Made by a program: the position numbers and the translations under genes. A DNA stretch of 64,000 nucleotides from Aliidiomarina haloalkalitolerans (GTDB lineage Bacteria > Pseudomonadota > Gammaproteobacteria > Enterobacterales > Alteromonadaceae). Location: assembly GCF_003987315.1 (NCBI RefSeq), contig NZ_PIPI01000005.1, positions 117,828 to 181,827 of the forward strand, written 5' to 3'. The notes under the pieces are model-generated. The model saw nothing but the letters and a program-made list of their open reading frames with translations. It made no database searches and was not told the DNA's origin. Positions 10,044 to 17,470 of the stretch are shown piece by piece; the first letter of the stretch is position 1, and each line of letters opens with the position of its first letter.

Positions 10044-10065
10044 TTCGTTTCGCTGACGAAAACAC

Positions 10066-10099
10066 AAACCCCGGTACTGCGAAGTATCGGGGTTTTTTT
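10066..10099 (+). terminator. Rho-independent terminator of acnB
   Basis: AAACCCCGGTACT (10066-10078) pairs with AGTATCGGGGTTT (10083-10095) around a GCGA loop, followed by a T-run to 10099. It starts 23 nt after the acnB stop. Confidence 0.9.
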
Positions 10100-10155
10100 C
10101 TGTCGATACTTGCGGTTGGTCTAAATATGGTCTATTTTTAGACTTGCGTGGCGGC

Positions 10156-10236
10156 GAGGGTTTCCCCAAGGGTTTCCCCAAGGGCTTCCCCAAGGGTGTC
10201 TCCGAGAGTTTCTCAAGAGTTTCTCAAGAGTGTTCC
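10156..10236 (+). repeat. Array of seven short palindromic repeats upstream of the antitoxin gene
   Basis: Four 12-bp units of the type AAGGGTTTCCCC (10156-10203) run into three 11-bp units of the type AAGAGTTTCTC (10204-10236). Each unit is a small palindrome (GGG-TTT-CCC or GAG-TTT-CTC). The last unit ends 1 nt before the antitoxin ATG and supplies the only SD-like AAGAG. The position suggests operator sites for autoregulation. Confidence 0.75.
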
Positions 10237-10237
10237 A

Positions 10238-10492
10238 ATGCAAATTAAAACGATCAGTTACATTAAACAGCACGCGGCAAACCTTGATGTTGAAGAGCCT
10301 ATTGTGGTGACTCAAGGAGGCACGCCTGTGTATCGAATTGAGTCAGAACAGGCCGCGCAACTGCGCGATGAGGGTATCGCTTTATTAAAATTAATGAACA
10401 TTGCGGAACGTGACGTGCGTTCCGGGCGAATGCTGTCAGAAGCCGAATTGCTGGCTGATTTGGGCTATGATAACAAGACCTATAAGCCATGA
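10238..10492 (+). CDS. Antitoxin of a type II toxin-antitoxin module (Phd/YefM-like), copy 1
   Basis: This is an 84-residue protein from the ATG at 10238. A longer in-frame ORF reads through the repeat array as VSPRVSPRASPR-type sequence and is unlikely to be the real start. The N-terminus MQIKTISYIKQHAANLDVEE matches the short DNA-binding fold of Phd/YefM antitoxins, with IVVTQGGTPVYRIES as the beta hairpin. The acidic C-terminal part would wrap the toxin. It ends by overlapping the toxin start by 4 nt (ATGA). It is a clear paralogue of the antitoxin at 16236, sharing K-T-x-[ST]-Y-[IL]-K and IALLKL. Regulation is probably autogenous through the palindromic array. Confidence 0.82.
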   Translation: MQIKTISYIKQHAANLDVEEPIVVTQGGTPVYRIESEQAAQLRDEGIALLKLMNIAERDVRSGRMLSEAELLADLGYDNKTYKP

Positions 10493-10830
10493 CGCAGTCC
10501 GTGGAGTTCACGCAAGTCGCCAAGGTTACTTTGCTCATTTTAAAACGCTACATGACTCAGTATGTCGGCGAAAGCGAAGCAGAGAGCATTCTTCGAGACT
10601 TGATTTCGCAAAGTGTTAGCCGACTTGAGGAGTGTCCACAACAATATCCAGTGTGTCACGAACTCGACATGCTTGGCGTGAGTGACTATCAGCAGTTGAC
10701 GTATAAAAAGTACAAAATCATTTTCCGCAATGACGTGACGAACAATAGGGTGCTGGTGATGGCATTTTTGCGCCACCGGCAAAGTGCCCAGCAGTTACTG
10801 ATCGACTTTGTGCTAAAGCATGAACCCTGA
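10489..10830 (+). CDS. RelE/ParE-superfamily toxin, copy 1
   Basis: This 113-residue protein sits in the usual toxin position, overlapping the antitoxin by 4 nt. It has the RelE/ParE pattern: an N-terminal strand (VEFTQVAKVTLL), two helices (MTQYVGESEAESILRDLISQSVSRLEE), then strands with YQQLTYKKYKIIFRN and VLVMAFLRHRQSAQQLL. The C-terminal R-H-R-Q region is where ribonuclease or gyrase-poisoning residues sit in the family, but the target cannot be read from sequence. It is related to the toxin at 16438 (shared LGV/IxxYxQ and Y/V-x-I-x-[FY]-R segments). Confidence 0.8.
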   Translation: MTQSVEFTQVAKVTLLILKRYMTQYVGESEAESILRDLISQSVSRLEECPQQYPVCHELDMLGVSDYQQLTYKKYKIIFRNDVTNNRVLVMAFLRHRQSAQQLLIDFVLKHEP

Positions 10831-10864
10831 ACCTAAAGCCTGAACCTAAAGCCTGAACCTAAAG
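10826..10864 (+). repeat. Three perfect 13-bp tandem repeats after toxin copy 1
   Basis: CCTGAACCTAAAG occurs three times back to back (10826-10838, 10839-10851, 10852-10864). Degenerate half-units lie on both sides (CTAAAGCATGAAC before, CATAAACCATG after). The array begins inside the last codons of the toxin gene and runs into the intergenic region, so the toxin's C-terminus may have been rewritten by the expansion. Confidence 0.9.
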
Positions 10865-11013
10865 CATAAACCATGCACCAGAGTGAGAAACGCTAGTGGC
10901 TTTTCATCGACTGATTGCAAGAATTCCACCATTGACCGCATTTGACTAGGTCTTCATGCCAAGAGCCGCTAAATTAACCGAGTGTTAACAATCAAGAACA
11001 ATGAGGACAACGT

Positions 11014-12525
11014 ATGAAACTTTTGGCGCAAGGCCTAGTGGTTGCACTAGCTTTTGTTTGTACCGTTGCAGTTGCGGAAGAAAACCGCCGTACGATTCCG
11101 GTCGAAAGTGTCAATGTCACTGAGCACCGAATGCAAATTAACGGTCAACGCGTTGACTATAAAGTGTACGCAGGCACATTGCCGGTGTGGGATGACAATG
11201 GCCATCCGACCGCGACGTTGCAGTACACGTACTACGAGCGCCAAGGTGTGCGCAATCAAGAAGAACGGCCATTGATGATTTCCTTCAACGGTGGTCCGGG
11301 CTCGGCGTCAGTATGGATGCATATTGCGTATACCGGACCGAAGTCGCTGTTACTCGATGAAGAAGGTTATCCGGTGCAGCCATATGGCGTCCAAGACAAC
11401 CCGTACTCGGTTCTTGATGTGACCGACATCGTCTTTGTTAATCCAGTCAATACCGGCTATTCACGGGTGTTGCCAGGCCCAGATGGCAATATGCCCTCGC
11501 GCGACCAACAGCAACGGATGTTCTTTGGCGTCAATGCCGACATTCAGTATCTGTCTGAATGGATAAACACCTTTGTAACCCGTTACAACCGCTGGCGCTC
11601 ACCCAAGTTCCTTATTGGTGAAAGCTATGGCACGACCCGTGTTGCTGGCTTAGCGTTAGCGCTACAAAACCAGCAGTGGATGTACCTCAATGGCGTGGTA
11701 CTGGTTTCGCCAACCGACATGGGCATTGACCGTGACGGCCCAGTAAAAGCAGCAAATCGCTTGCCTTATTTCGCTGCAACCGCTTGGTATCACGGCAAGC
11801 TTGACGACGAGCTGCAGCAAGGCGACTTGTATGATTTACTGCCGAAAGTTGAAGAATTTACGATAAACACCTATTTACCGGCACTCGCGAAAGGTGCTTG
11901 GTTAGCGGACGACGAAAAGCAGGCCATTGCCGAGCAAGTGGCGCGTTACGCGGGTATTTCGGTTGAGTCTGTCTTGCAGAGCAACCTTGATATCGACACG
12001 GCGTTTTTCTGGAAAGAGTTGCTGCGTGACGAAGGCCATACGGTTGGCCGCCTCGATTCACGTTATAAAGGTCTCGACCGCAAAGACGTGGGTGTGCGCC
12101 CAGATTTCAACTCTGAGCTGACGTCGTGGCTACACTCGTTTACGCCAGCCATTAACTACTATTTGCGGGAAGAGCTGGGCTTTGTAACCGACACCAAATA
12201 CAACATGTTTGGCCCGGTGCATCCGTGGGATCGCAGTGGTAACAATACCGGGGAAAACTTGCGCCAAGCGATGGCCCAAAACCCTTACTTGAACGTGTTG
12301 TTCCAAGCCGGATATTACGATGGTGCCACCAACTATTTCGATGCTAAGTACAGTATGTGGCAGCTGGATCCGAGCGGTAAGATGAAAGATCGCTTGTATT
12401 TTGAAGGCTATCGCAGTGGTCATATGATGTATTTACGTCGTCATGACCTCGAGCTTTCGAACAACCATCTGCGTGACTTTATTAAAGCGTCTTTACCGGG
12501 TCGCAACGTGCCGGCGAAGTATTAA
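11014..12525 (+). CDS. Secreted serine carboxypeptidase, S10 family
   Basis: This 503-residue exported peptidase removes C-terminal residues from peptides. The N-terminus is a Sec signal peptide ending around AVA. The peptidase S10 domain fills the rest: oxyanion and substrate segment SFNGGPGSASVWMHI (about residues 90-104), nucleophile in IGESYGTTR (Ser about 204), acid Asp in the LFQAGYYDGATNY region (about 433) and catalytic His in GYRSGHMMYLR (about 468). The start is supported by GAGGA 7 nt upstream. It is monocistronic, with its own terminator. Such enzymes fit a peptide-feeding marine bacterium, as Idiomarina is known to be. Confidence 0.93.
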   Translation: MKLLAQGLVVALAFVCTVAVAEENRRTIPVESVNVTEHRMQINGQRVDYKVYAGTLPVWDDNGHPTATLQYTYYERQGVRNQEERPLMISFNGGPGSASVWMHIAYTGPKSLLLDEEGYPVQPYGVQDNPYSVLDVTDIVFVNPVNTGYSRVLPGPDGNMPSRDQQQRMFFGVNADIQYLSEWINTFVTRYNRWRSPKFLIGESYGTTRVAGLALALQNQQWMYLNGVVLVSPTDMGIDRDGPVKAANRLPYFAATAWYHGKLDDELQQGDLYDLLPKVEEFTINTYLPALAKGAWLADDEKQAIAEQVARYAGISVESVLQSNLDIDTAFFWKELLRDEGHTVGRLDSRYKGLDRKDVGVRPDFNSELTSWLHSFTPAINYYLREELGFVTDTKYNMFGPVHPWDRSGNNTGENLRQAMAQNPYLNVLFQAGYYDGATNYFDAKYSMWQLDPSGKMKDRLYFEGYRSGHMMYLRRHDLELSNNHLRDFIKASLPGRNVPAKY

Positions 12526-12562
12526 GTAAGTCGCACAACGGATACCTGCAATTGACAGATGA

Positions 12563-12606
12563 AACCCGTGCGCTGATGGTATACCATCGCAGCACGGGTT
12601 TTTTAT
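12563..12606 (+). terminator. Rho-independent terminator of the S10 peptidase gene
   Basis: AACCCGTGC (12563-12571) pairs with GCACGGGTT (12592-12600). An inner palindrome GATGGTA/TACCATC extends the stem, and a T-run follows to 12606. Confidence 0.88.
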
Positions 12607-12630
12607 TGAGTCATCATTGAGATAGAGCGC

Positions 12631-13554
12631 ATGAATGCATCGTCTGTGCGGGTAGCCCCGCAACGTTGGTATCGAGGACTACAAGGGCAATTGGCCCGGT
12701 TAGCAGTGAGTGGTGTGTTACCCATTCGCTGGCTGTATCCAAAACCAAAGCAAGCGTATCCTGCCAAAGCAGGGCGTTTACACCTTGAGATAGTCAGTCA
12801 TTGTTGGCAGTACGCGCACTTACAAGCTTATCAGCTGAGTTCGTTGGTGCTGCACCCACCTGCTGATCTTGATGTCACCATGACGGTGTACTATTGCCCA
12901 GAAGACGAAAAAACCACTGCATTGTTGGCATTCTTTGCCGAGCAGAAGGTGGCAAATGTGACCTGGAACTGGCGTCCGCTGCCGAAAGAACAGCTGTTTC
13001 GCCGTGGTATTGGCCGCAATCATGCGGCGCTGAACACGCGGGCCGACTGGATCTGGTTTACCGATTGTGATGTGGTGTTTGCCGAAGGCACCTTAGACGC
13101 CTTAGCGCAGCAGCTCGATGGTCGCACCGATGCCTTGGTGTATCCAACTGAAGAGCGGGTGACTTCGTTACTGGCGGAAGACGACCCGTTATTGCAAAAA
13201 GCCGCAGCCGCGCAAGTGGTCGCGCTTGATGGTACTGAATTTATCGTCAAGAAAATCACGAAAGCCACAGGCCCATTACAAATTACCCATGGCGATGCCG
13301 CCCGCGAACTCGGCTACTGCGATGCCATGTCGGTGTATCAAACCCCTGCAGACAGTTGGCAGAAGTGTTACGAAGACCGAGCTTTCCGCTGGTTACTCAG
13401 AACCTTGGGCACACCGATCAGCTTGCCAGGCGTGTATCGAATTAGGCATATTTTCAAAGGACGCTATACTGGTTCAGAAACCAATACAAAATTACGTAGC
13501 CAAATTCGCAAGTTACAAATTGGCTGGCGTGATCGTCACGATAAAAAAGCATAA
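12631..13554 (+). CDS. Family 2-like glycosyltransferase
   Basis: This cytosolic 307-residue protein has a GT-A fold. The nucleotide-sugar pocket shows as RLHLEIVSHCWQYA and an alternating strand/helix region, and the DxD-type metal motif is WFTDCDVVFAEGTLD (about residues 145-159). The NHAALNTRADWIWFTD stretch just before it is typical of GT2 proteins. GDAARELGYCD (about 223) may be the acceptor or catalytic region. The C-terminus is basic (RSQIRKLQIGWRDRHDKKA). No polysaccharide cluster surrounds it, so the acceptor is unknown. The ATG at 12631 lies just downstream of the peptidase terminator. Confidence 0.8.
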   Translation: MNASSVRVAPQRWYRGLQGQLARLAVSGVLPIRWLYPKPKQAYPAKAGRLHLEIVSHCWQYAHLQAYQLSSLVLHPPADLDVTMTVYYCPEDEKTTALLAFFAEQKVANVTWNWRPLPKEQLFRRGIGRNHAALNTRADWIWFTDCDVVFAEGTLDALAQQLDGRTDALVYPTEERVTSLLAEDDPLLQKAAAAQVVALDGTEFIVKKITKATGPLQITHGDAARELGYCDAMSVYQTPADSWQKCYEDRAFRWLLRTLGTPISLPGVYRIRHIFKGRYTGSETNTKLRSQIRKLQIGWRDRHDKKA

Positions 13555-13591
13555 TCAGTTCGCAACATAACTGTCGTCAAGGAATTTGACC

Positions 13592-14491
13592 ATGGCCCAA
13601 CCGCTACGAGCTCAATCCGGTGTCTGTGCAGAAGCCAGTTTGCACGGGTTACTGTTATTGTTGAATGTCACGTCGGAACAACCGGACAAGGTGCGCCGAC
13701 GTTTAGCTGAATTCCCCGCTTATGTTGAGCGTTTTGAAGCGCGGTTTTCAGAAGCATTATTGAGCATGGTCCTAGCCGTTGGTGAACCGTACTGGGATGT
13801 GTTGTCGCCCGACAGCCGACCTGACGGTTTGAAAGCATTGCCGGAGTTTTCAAAAAGTGAGCATTCACTACCGGTAACACCTTTTGATTTGGCGATTATT
13901 ATTCGTTCAGATCGTTATGATGCCAACTATGCTGCTGGCTTAGAGCTATTGCACTGGCTCGGTGATTTAGTCGAGTTAGCCGAAGAGTACACACCGTTTC
14001 GTTACCTTGATGGCCGCGATTTATTTGGCTTTAAATATACCAATGAACATGTAACCGGACCGCGTCGTCGCGAGCTGGCTTTGATCGGTGCCGAGCAAGA
14101 TCCGGAGTTTGCCGGTGGGAGTTTTCTGTGGTTACAGCTCAGTAAGCTGGCACGACAAAAGTTTCACCAGTTGACGGTGGCCGAACAAGAGAAAATTATG
14201 GGGCGAGAGCGAGCGAATGCGCAGCTGATGAAAACCGCGAAAGCGACCCATGCGGAAAAAACCGATAGTGAATTGTGGCGTTTACACATGCCATTTGGTT
14301 CGTTACAACGTCCTCATGAACTGAGTTTGTTGTTTGCCGCTGACCCAGCGATGCTTGACCGCTGGATGCGGAATCGTTTTGAAGCGGATGAGGACGGCGC
14401 GACCGACCCATTATTAGACTTCGTGCAACTCGAACACTGCAGTGCCTATTTTGTGCCTGCTTTAAGCTGGTGGTCGCGTTTAAACGATTAA
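13592..14491 (+). CDS. Dyp-type peroxidase-like protein with an altered GXXDG motif
   Basis: The product is 299 residues from the ATG at 13592, which has AAGGAA upstream. It aligns by eye along the whole YfeX-like Dyp peroxidase family: SGVCAEASLHGL, FRYLDGRDLFGF (136-147), GGSFLWLQ, AEQEKIMGR, the heme-ligand His candidate in ATHAEK (His220), the distal Arg in LWRLHMPFG (Arg230) and AYFVPALSWW at the end. Where family members have G-x-x-D-G with the catalytic Asp, this protein reads GFKYTNEH (Asp replaced by Tyr149, Gly by Thr150). It may bind heme without normal peroxidase chemistry. No signal peptide or encapsulin gene is seen. Confidence 0.83.
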   Translation: MAQPLRAQSGVCAEASLHGLLLLLNVTSEQPDKVRRRLAEFPAYVERFEARFSEALLSMVLAVGEPYWDVLSPDSRPDGLKALPEFSKSEHSLPVTPFDLAIIIRSDRYDANYAAGLELLHWLGDLVELAEEYTPFRYLDGRDLFGFKYTNEHVTGPRRRELALIGAEQDPEFAGGSFLWLQLSKLARQKFHQLTVAEQEKIMGRERANAQLMKTAKATHAEKTDSELWRLHMPFGSLQRPHELSLLFAADPAMLDRWMRNRFEADEDGATDPLLDFVQLEHCSAYFVPALSWWSRLND

Positions 14492-14499
14492 ACCAACGA

Positions 14500-14964
14500 T
14501 TAAACCGACTCGAACAAACGTTGCACGTTTTCGAGGGTTTCGTCGATGGTGGCAGTATTCACCGGTGCAATGAAAATGGTGTCATCGCCAGCAATTGTGC
14601 CAAGCACACCTTCTTTGCGCCCAACCGAGTCGAGCAAGCGCGCAATGAGCTGCGCTGCCCCTGGGGTGGTACGAATAATAATCATCACTTCGTTGTGCTC
14701 AACCTCGAGCACCAATTGGCGTACCGAGCTGCGTGCCGAAGGCATCGATAACTCGGGCGGAAGGCAATAGACCATTTCCTCAAGCGCATTGCGGGCGCGT
14801 ACCGCACCAAACTTGCTGAGCATGCGCGAGACTTTCGACTGATTAATGCCGTCGAAACCACGATGATGCAAGGCCGCAACGATTTCCGCCTGCGATGAAT
14901 AACGCTCTTCTTTTAATATTTCACGAAATGCTTCGACTAAGTGATCGTGTTGCGCAGATGCCAT
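14500..14964 (-). CDS. argR: Arginine repressor
   Basis: This hexameric, arginine-responsive repressor of arginine biosynthesis is also a recombination cofactor in E. coli. I start it at the ATG at 14964 (154 residues), giving [17 protein letters not shown], which aligns with E. coli ArgR; the longer ORF to 15039 adds 25 unrelated residues. The N-terminal winged helix (about 1-70; [24 protein letters not shown]) binds DNA. The C-terminal domain has the arginine/trimer motif [12 protein letters not shown] and [10 protein letters not shown]. It diverges from mdh, the arrangement seen in E. coli and Shewanella. ARG boxes were looked for in the 193-bp gap but no convincing pair was seen. Confidence 0.96.
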   Translation of the reverse strand: MASAQHDHLVEAFREILKEERYSSQAEIVAALHHRGFDGINQSKVSRMLSKFGAVRARNALEEMVYCLPPELSMPSARSSVRQLVLEVEHNEVMIIIRTTPGAAQLIARLLDSVGRKEGVLGTIAGDDTIFIAPVNTATIDETLENVQRLFESV

Positions 14965-15157
14965 ACGGAAGCCATACCATCGTCTAATTGTTGAAGTTAT
15001 GTAATCACGGCACAGTGTATCGGATTTTTTCCAGAACACCTAGTTTTGCTCAGTTTTACGAGCAAAATTTGTCGGCTCTTAAACGGGCGTTTTATTGTTT
15101 TTTGGGTGCTAATCGGCTAAGGTTTAGCCCCCCGCAACGAATTGAATGGAGTGCGAT

Positions 15158-16093
15158 ATGAAAGTTGTAGTTTTAGGCGCCGCAGGCGGTATCGGTCAGG
15201 CGTTATCTTTACTGTTGAAAACCCAATTACCTGCAGGCTCAGACCTAGCATTATTCGACATTGCACCAGTAACTCCAGGTGTTGCTGTTGACTTAAGCCA
15301 CATCCCAACGGCTGTGTCCGTTAAAGGTTATGGCCAAGACGGTTTAGTTCAAGCACTCGAAGGTGCGGACGTGGTTCTCATCCCAGCTGGCGTACCTCGT
15401 AAGCCAGGCATGGATCGTTCAGACCTATTCAACATGAATGCGGGCATTATCAAAAACTTGGTTGAGCACATTGCCGACACGTGCCCGAAAGCATTGATCG
15501 GAATTATCACCAACCCAGTGAATACGACTGTTGCTATCGCTGCAGAAGTGTTGAAAGCGAAAGGCGTTTATGACAAAAACCGTTTGTTCGGTGTGACGAC
15601 TCTTGACGTTATCCGTGCGGAAACCTTCGTTGGCGAACTGAAAGGCTTGAACCCAGCTGAATTACACGTACCAGTGATCGGCGGCCACAGCGGCACGACC
15701 ATTCTGCCATTATTGTCGCAGGTGAAAGGCGTTGAGTTCAGCCAAGAAGAAATCGAGTCATTAACCCACCGTATTCAAAACGCGGGTACTGAAGTTGTTG
15801 AAGCGAAAGCTGGCGGCGGCTCTGCAACCCTGTCTATGGGCCAAGCAGCAGCACGTTTCTGTTTCTCGCTGGTGAAAGGCCTGCAAGGCGAAGCAGTGAC
15901 TGAATACGCTTATGTTGAAGGTGACGGTAGCGACGCGCAGTACTTCGCACAAGCAGTACGTTTAGGTAAGAACGGCGTTGAAGAAATTCTGCCATACGGC
16001 GAGCTCAGCGCGTTTGAAGCAAAAGCGAAAGCTGACATGTTGGACGGCCTGAAGAAAGACATCCAAATGGGTATCGACTTCGCTAATCAATAA
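15158..16093 (+). CDS. mdh: Malate dehydrogenase (NAD)
   Basis: This TCA-cycle enzyme oxidises malate to oxaloacetate. Start ATG at 15158, with GGAG 8 nt upstream; 311 residues, one shorter than E. coli Mdh. The N-terminal Rossmann motif is [17 protein letters not shown]. Substrate arginines lie in [13 protein letters not shown] (mobile loop), followed by [17 protein letters not shown] and the catalytic His motif [13 protein letters not shown] (His about residue 177). It is divergent from argR and followed by a strong terminator and then the second toxin-antitoxin module. Confidence 0.98.
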   Translation: MKVVVLGAAGGIGQALSLLLKTQLPAGSDLALFDIAPVTPGVAVDLSHIPTAVSVKGYGQDGLVQALEGADVVLIPAGVPRKPGMDRSDLFNMNAGIIKNLVEHIADTCPKALIGIITNPVNTTVAIAAEVLKAKGVYDKNRLFGVTTLDVIRAETFVGELKGLNPAELHVPVIGGHSGTTILPLLSQVKGVEFSQEEIESLTHRIQNAGTEVVEAKAGGGSATLSMGQAAARFCFSLVKGLQGEAVTEYAYVEGDGSDAQYFAQAVRLGKNGVEEILPYGELSAFEAKAKADMLDGLKKDIQMGIDFANQ

Positions 16094-16110
16094 GCTTCGT
16101 AGCTGATTGA

Positions 16111-16148
16111 AAAACCGCGCTTGGCGTGTTTCGCCAGCGCGGTTTTTT
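16111..16148 (+). terminator. Rho-independent terminator of mdh
   Basis: AAAACCGCGC with TGGCG (16111-16126) pairs with CGCCA and GCGCGGTTTT (16132-16145) across a short loop, followed by a T-run. It lies 17 nt after the mdh stop. Confidence 0.9.
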
Positions 16149-16235
16149 GTTTTTGTGAAAGCGCTTTGTTGATTGCAAACGCGACCAGGACTGCTACACT
16201 GAAACGGTCTTTAAAAAGTCTTTTTGAGGTCTGTT

Positions 16236-16454
16236 ATGAAAACGGAAACAGTGACGTATCTAAAGGAAAACGCTAACTCCCTCGAACTCAATGAAACACT
16301 ATTGGTCACCAAAAAAGGCAAGCCCGCTTATGTGGTCCAATCGTTTGCTGATTATGAGTTTCAACAGGAAACGATAGCACTTTTGAAGCTGTTAACACTC
16401 TCGGAAAAATCACTTCATCATAATAGGCTAAGTCTTGATGAAGCCTTCGACTGA
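16236..16454 (+). CDS. Antitoxin of a type II toxin-antitoxin module (Phd/YefM-like), copy 2
   Basis: This 72-residue protein starts at the ATG at 16236 (GAGG 8 nt upstream; an in-frame start 12 nt earlier is less likely). MKTETVTYLKENANSLELNE and LLVTKKGKPAYVVQS match the Phd/YefM N-terminal fold. ETIALLKLLTLSEKSLHHNR aligns with the same part of copy 1 at 10238. The C-terminus is shorter than in copy 1. The toxin gene starts 17 nt before this stop. Confidence 0.8.
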   Translation: MKTETVTYLKENANSLELNETLLVTKKGKPAYVVQSFADYEFQQETIALLKLLTLSEKSLHHNRLSLDEAFD

Positions 16455-16791
16455 GCGATACACTATCGTTGCGTCACGCGTATTCCAACTTTCCGTTAGG
16501 CGCTTCCGCGCATTTGTCGAAGGTCAGTATTCAGCCGCAATGGCAGAGAACTTAGTTAGTCGGATCAAAACGAAAATTAGCCAAGAGCTGACGCTCAATC
16601 CCCATATTGCACCTGTTAGTGAGCGTCTTCTTAGTCTCGGTATCGCGGAGTATCGGCAGTGGTTAGTCGACGACCACAATATCGTCATGTATCGCATTGA
16701 TGAAGAAAGCAGATGTATTGAGCTTTTAGTATTAATGTCGACGAAACAAAATATTGAGAAATTACTCTATGAAGTGAACCTTCTCATTTAA
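16438..16791 (+). CDS. RelE/ParE-superfamily toxin, copy 2
   Basis: The protein is 117 residues from the ATG at 16438; a TTG one codon earlier is also in frame. It has the helix pair (LSVRRFRAFVEGQYSAAMAENLVSRIKTKI) and the later strands (AEYRQWLVDDHNIVMYRIDEESRCIELLVLMSTKQNIEKLL) of RelE/ParE toxins. The IAEYRQWLVDDHNIVMYRI segment corresponds to VSDYQQLTYKKYKIIFRN in copy 1, so the modules are paralogues. The basic C-terminal arginine pair of copy 1 is not conserved, so cross-talk or activity cannot be assumed. Confidence 0.78.
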   Translation: MKPSTERYTIVASRVFQLSVRRFRAFVEGQYSAAMAENLVSRIKTKISQELTLNPHIAPVSERLLSLGIAEYRQWLVDDHNIVMYRIDEESRCIELLVLMSTKQNIEKLLYEVNLLI

Positions 16792-16807
16792 TCGGTTTGA
16801 AGGACAG

Positions 16808-17470
16808 ATGAAACATTTACCCTTACTCGGAGTACTTAGCGCAGTTCTGCTGTTTTGGTGGAGCGCTGGTTTATATCCGGGCGGCACGCAACTTGACCCA
16901 ACCACGGTGGGGTATAGTTGGAATGAGAATACCATTTCCGCTCTATTTCAACCGTATGCGGTGAATGGCGAGCCAAACCCAGCGCGTTGGTACGCGACCT
17001 TTGCGGTGTTTTTGTTTTGCCTGAGTGTTGCGGTTGTATTCCACACAATTGCCACGTTCGCACAACGCTGGTCACGTCGAGTTTATGCTGGAGAGGCTAG
17101 CCCACATGGTCGGATTATTCGCATTGCTGGCTTTGGTACCGCAATATTTGCGTTTTTGGTGACGACACCACTGCACCACATTAAGGTGACACTCGCGCTG
17201 GTTTGTTTTCTGACATTGGCTGTTACTTTGCTGCATTGGCTATGGCAATTGCGGGCTTGGGAGTTGTTTTTGCTGGGGCTGTTGGCGTTGGCGCTGCCGG
17301 TGATGAATGCGATTTTATTTTACGGCCAAATTGGTTATGAATGGCTGCCGCCCATACAAAAAGCCGGCAAACTGGTTGCCGGCCTTTGGTTATTTGCAGT
17401 TTACTATGGCGTGCCAGGGCTAAAGGCTTATGTCCGAGCTAAAGGCTTATGCCACACGCTCAACCGCTAA
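16808..17470 (+). CDS. Unrecognised membrane protein, about six transmembrane segments
   Basis: I do not recognise the family with confidence; the layout is loosely like DUF998-type proteins. The 220-residue product has hydrophobic segments at about residues 4-22, 60-82, 105-122, 125-145, 148-170 and 185-205. A hydrophilic loop after the first segment contains GYSWNENTISALFQPYAVNG, and a cytosolic loop is rich in Arg (QRWSRRVYAGEASPHGRIIR). GAAGGAC lies upstream of the ATG. It follows toxin copy 2 by 16 nt. It converges with ispB and its last 24 nt overlap that gene's end. Confidence 0.7.
   Translation: MKHLPLLGVLSAVLLFWWSAGLYPGGTQLDPTTVGYSWNENTISALFQPYAVNGEPNPARWYATFAVFLFCLSVAVVFHTIATFAQRWSRRVYAGEASPHGRIIRIAGFGTAIFAFLVTTPLHHIKVTLALVCFLTLAVTLLHWLWQLRAWELFLLGLLALALPVMNAILFYGQIGYEWLPPIQKAGKLVAGLWLFAVYYGVPGLKAYVRAKGLCHTLNR

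Noticed and set aside
10156..10236. Possible CRISPR array
   Set aside because: Units are 11-12 bp and contiguous, with no spacers and no cas genes.
10148..10237. Longer antitoxin frame with VSPR-type repeats at the N-terminus
   Set aside because: It is only the translation of the palindromic DNA repeats. The ATG at 10238 gives the normal Phd/YefM start.
14231..14300. Loss of the proximal heme histidine in the Dyp-like protein (SELWR read as the heme motif)
   Set aside because: A better alignment puts the ligand in THAEK (His220) and the SELWR arginine as the distal Arg; only the GXXDG Asp is missing.
14965..15039. 25-residue N-terminal extension of ArgR
   Set aside because: It has no similarity to ArgR, and the shorter start aligns with E. 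coli ArgR.
14965..15157. ARG boxes between argR and mdh
   Set aside because: One TGAAT-like half site near 15143 was seen but no paired, properly spaced palindrome.
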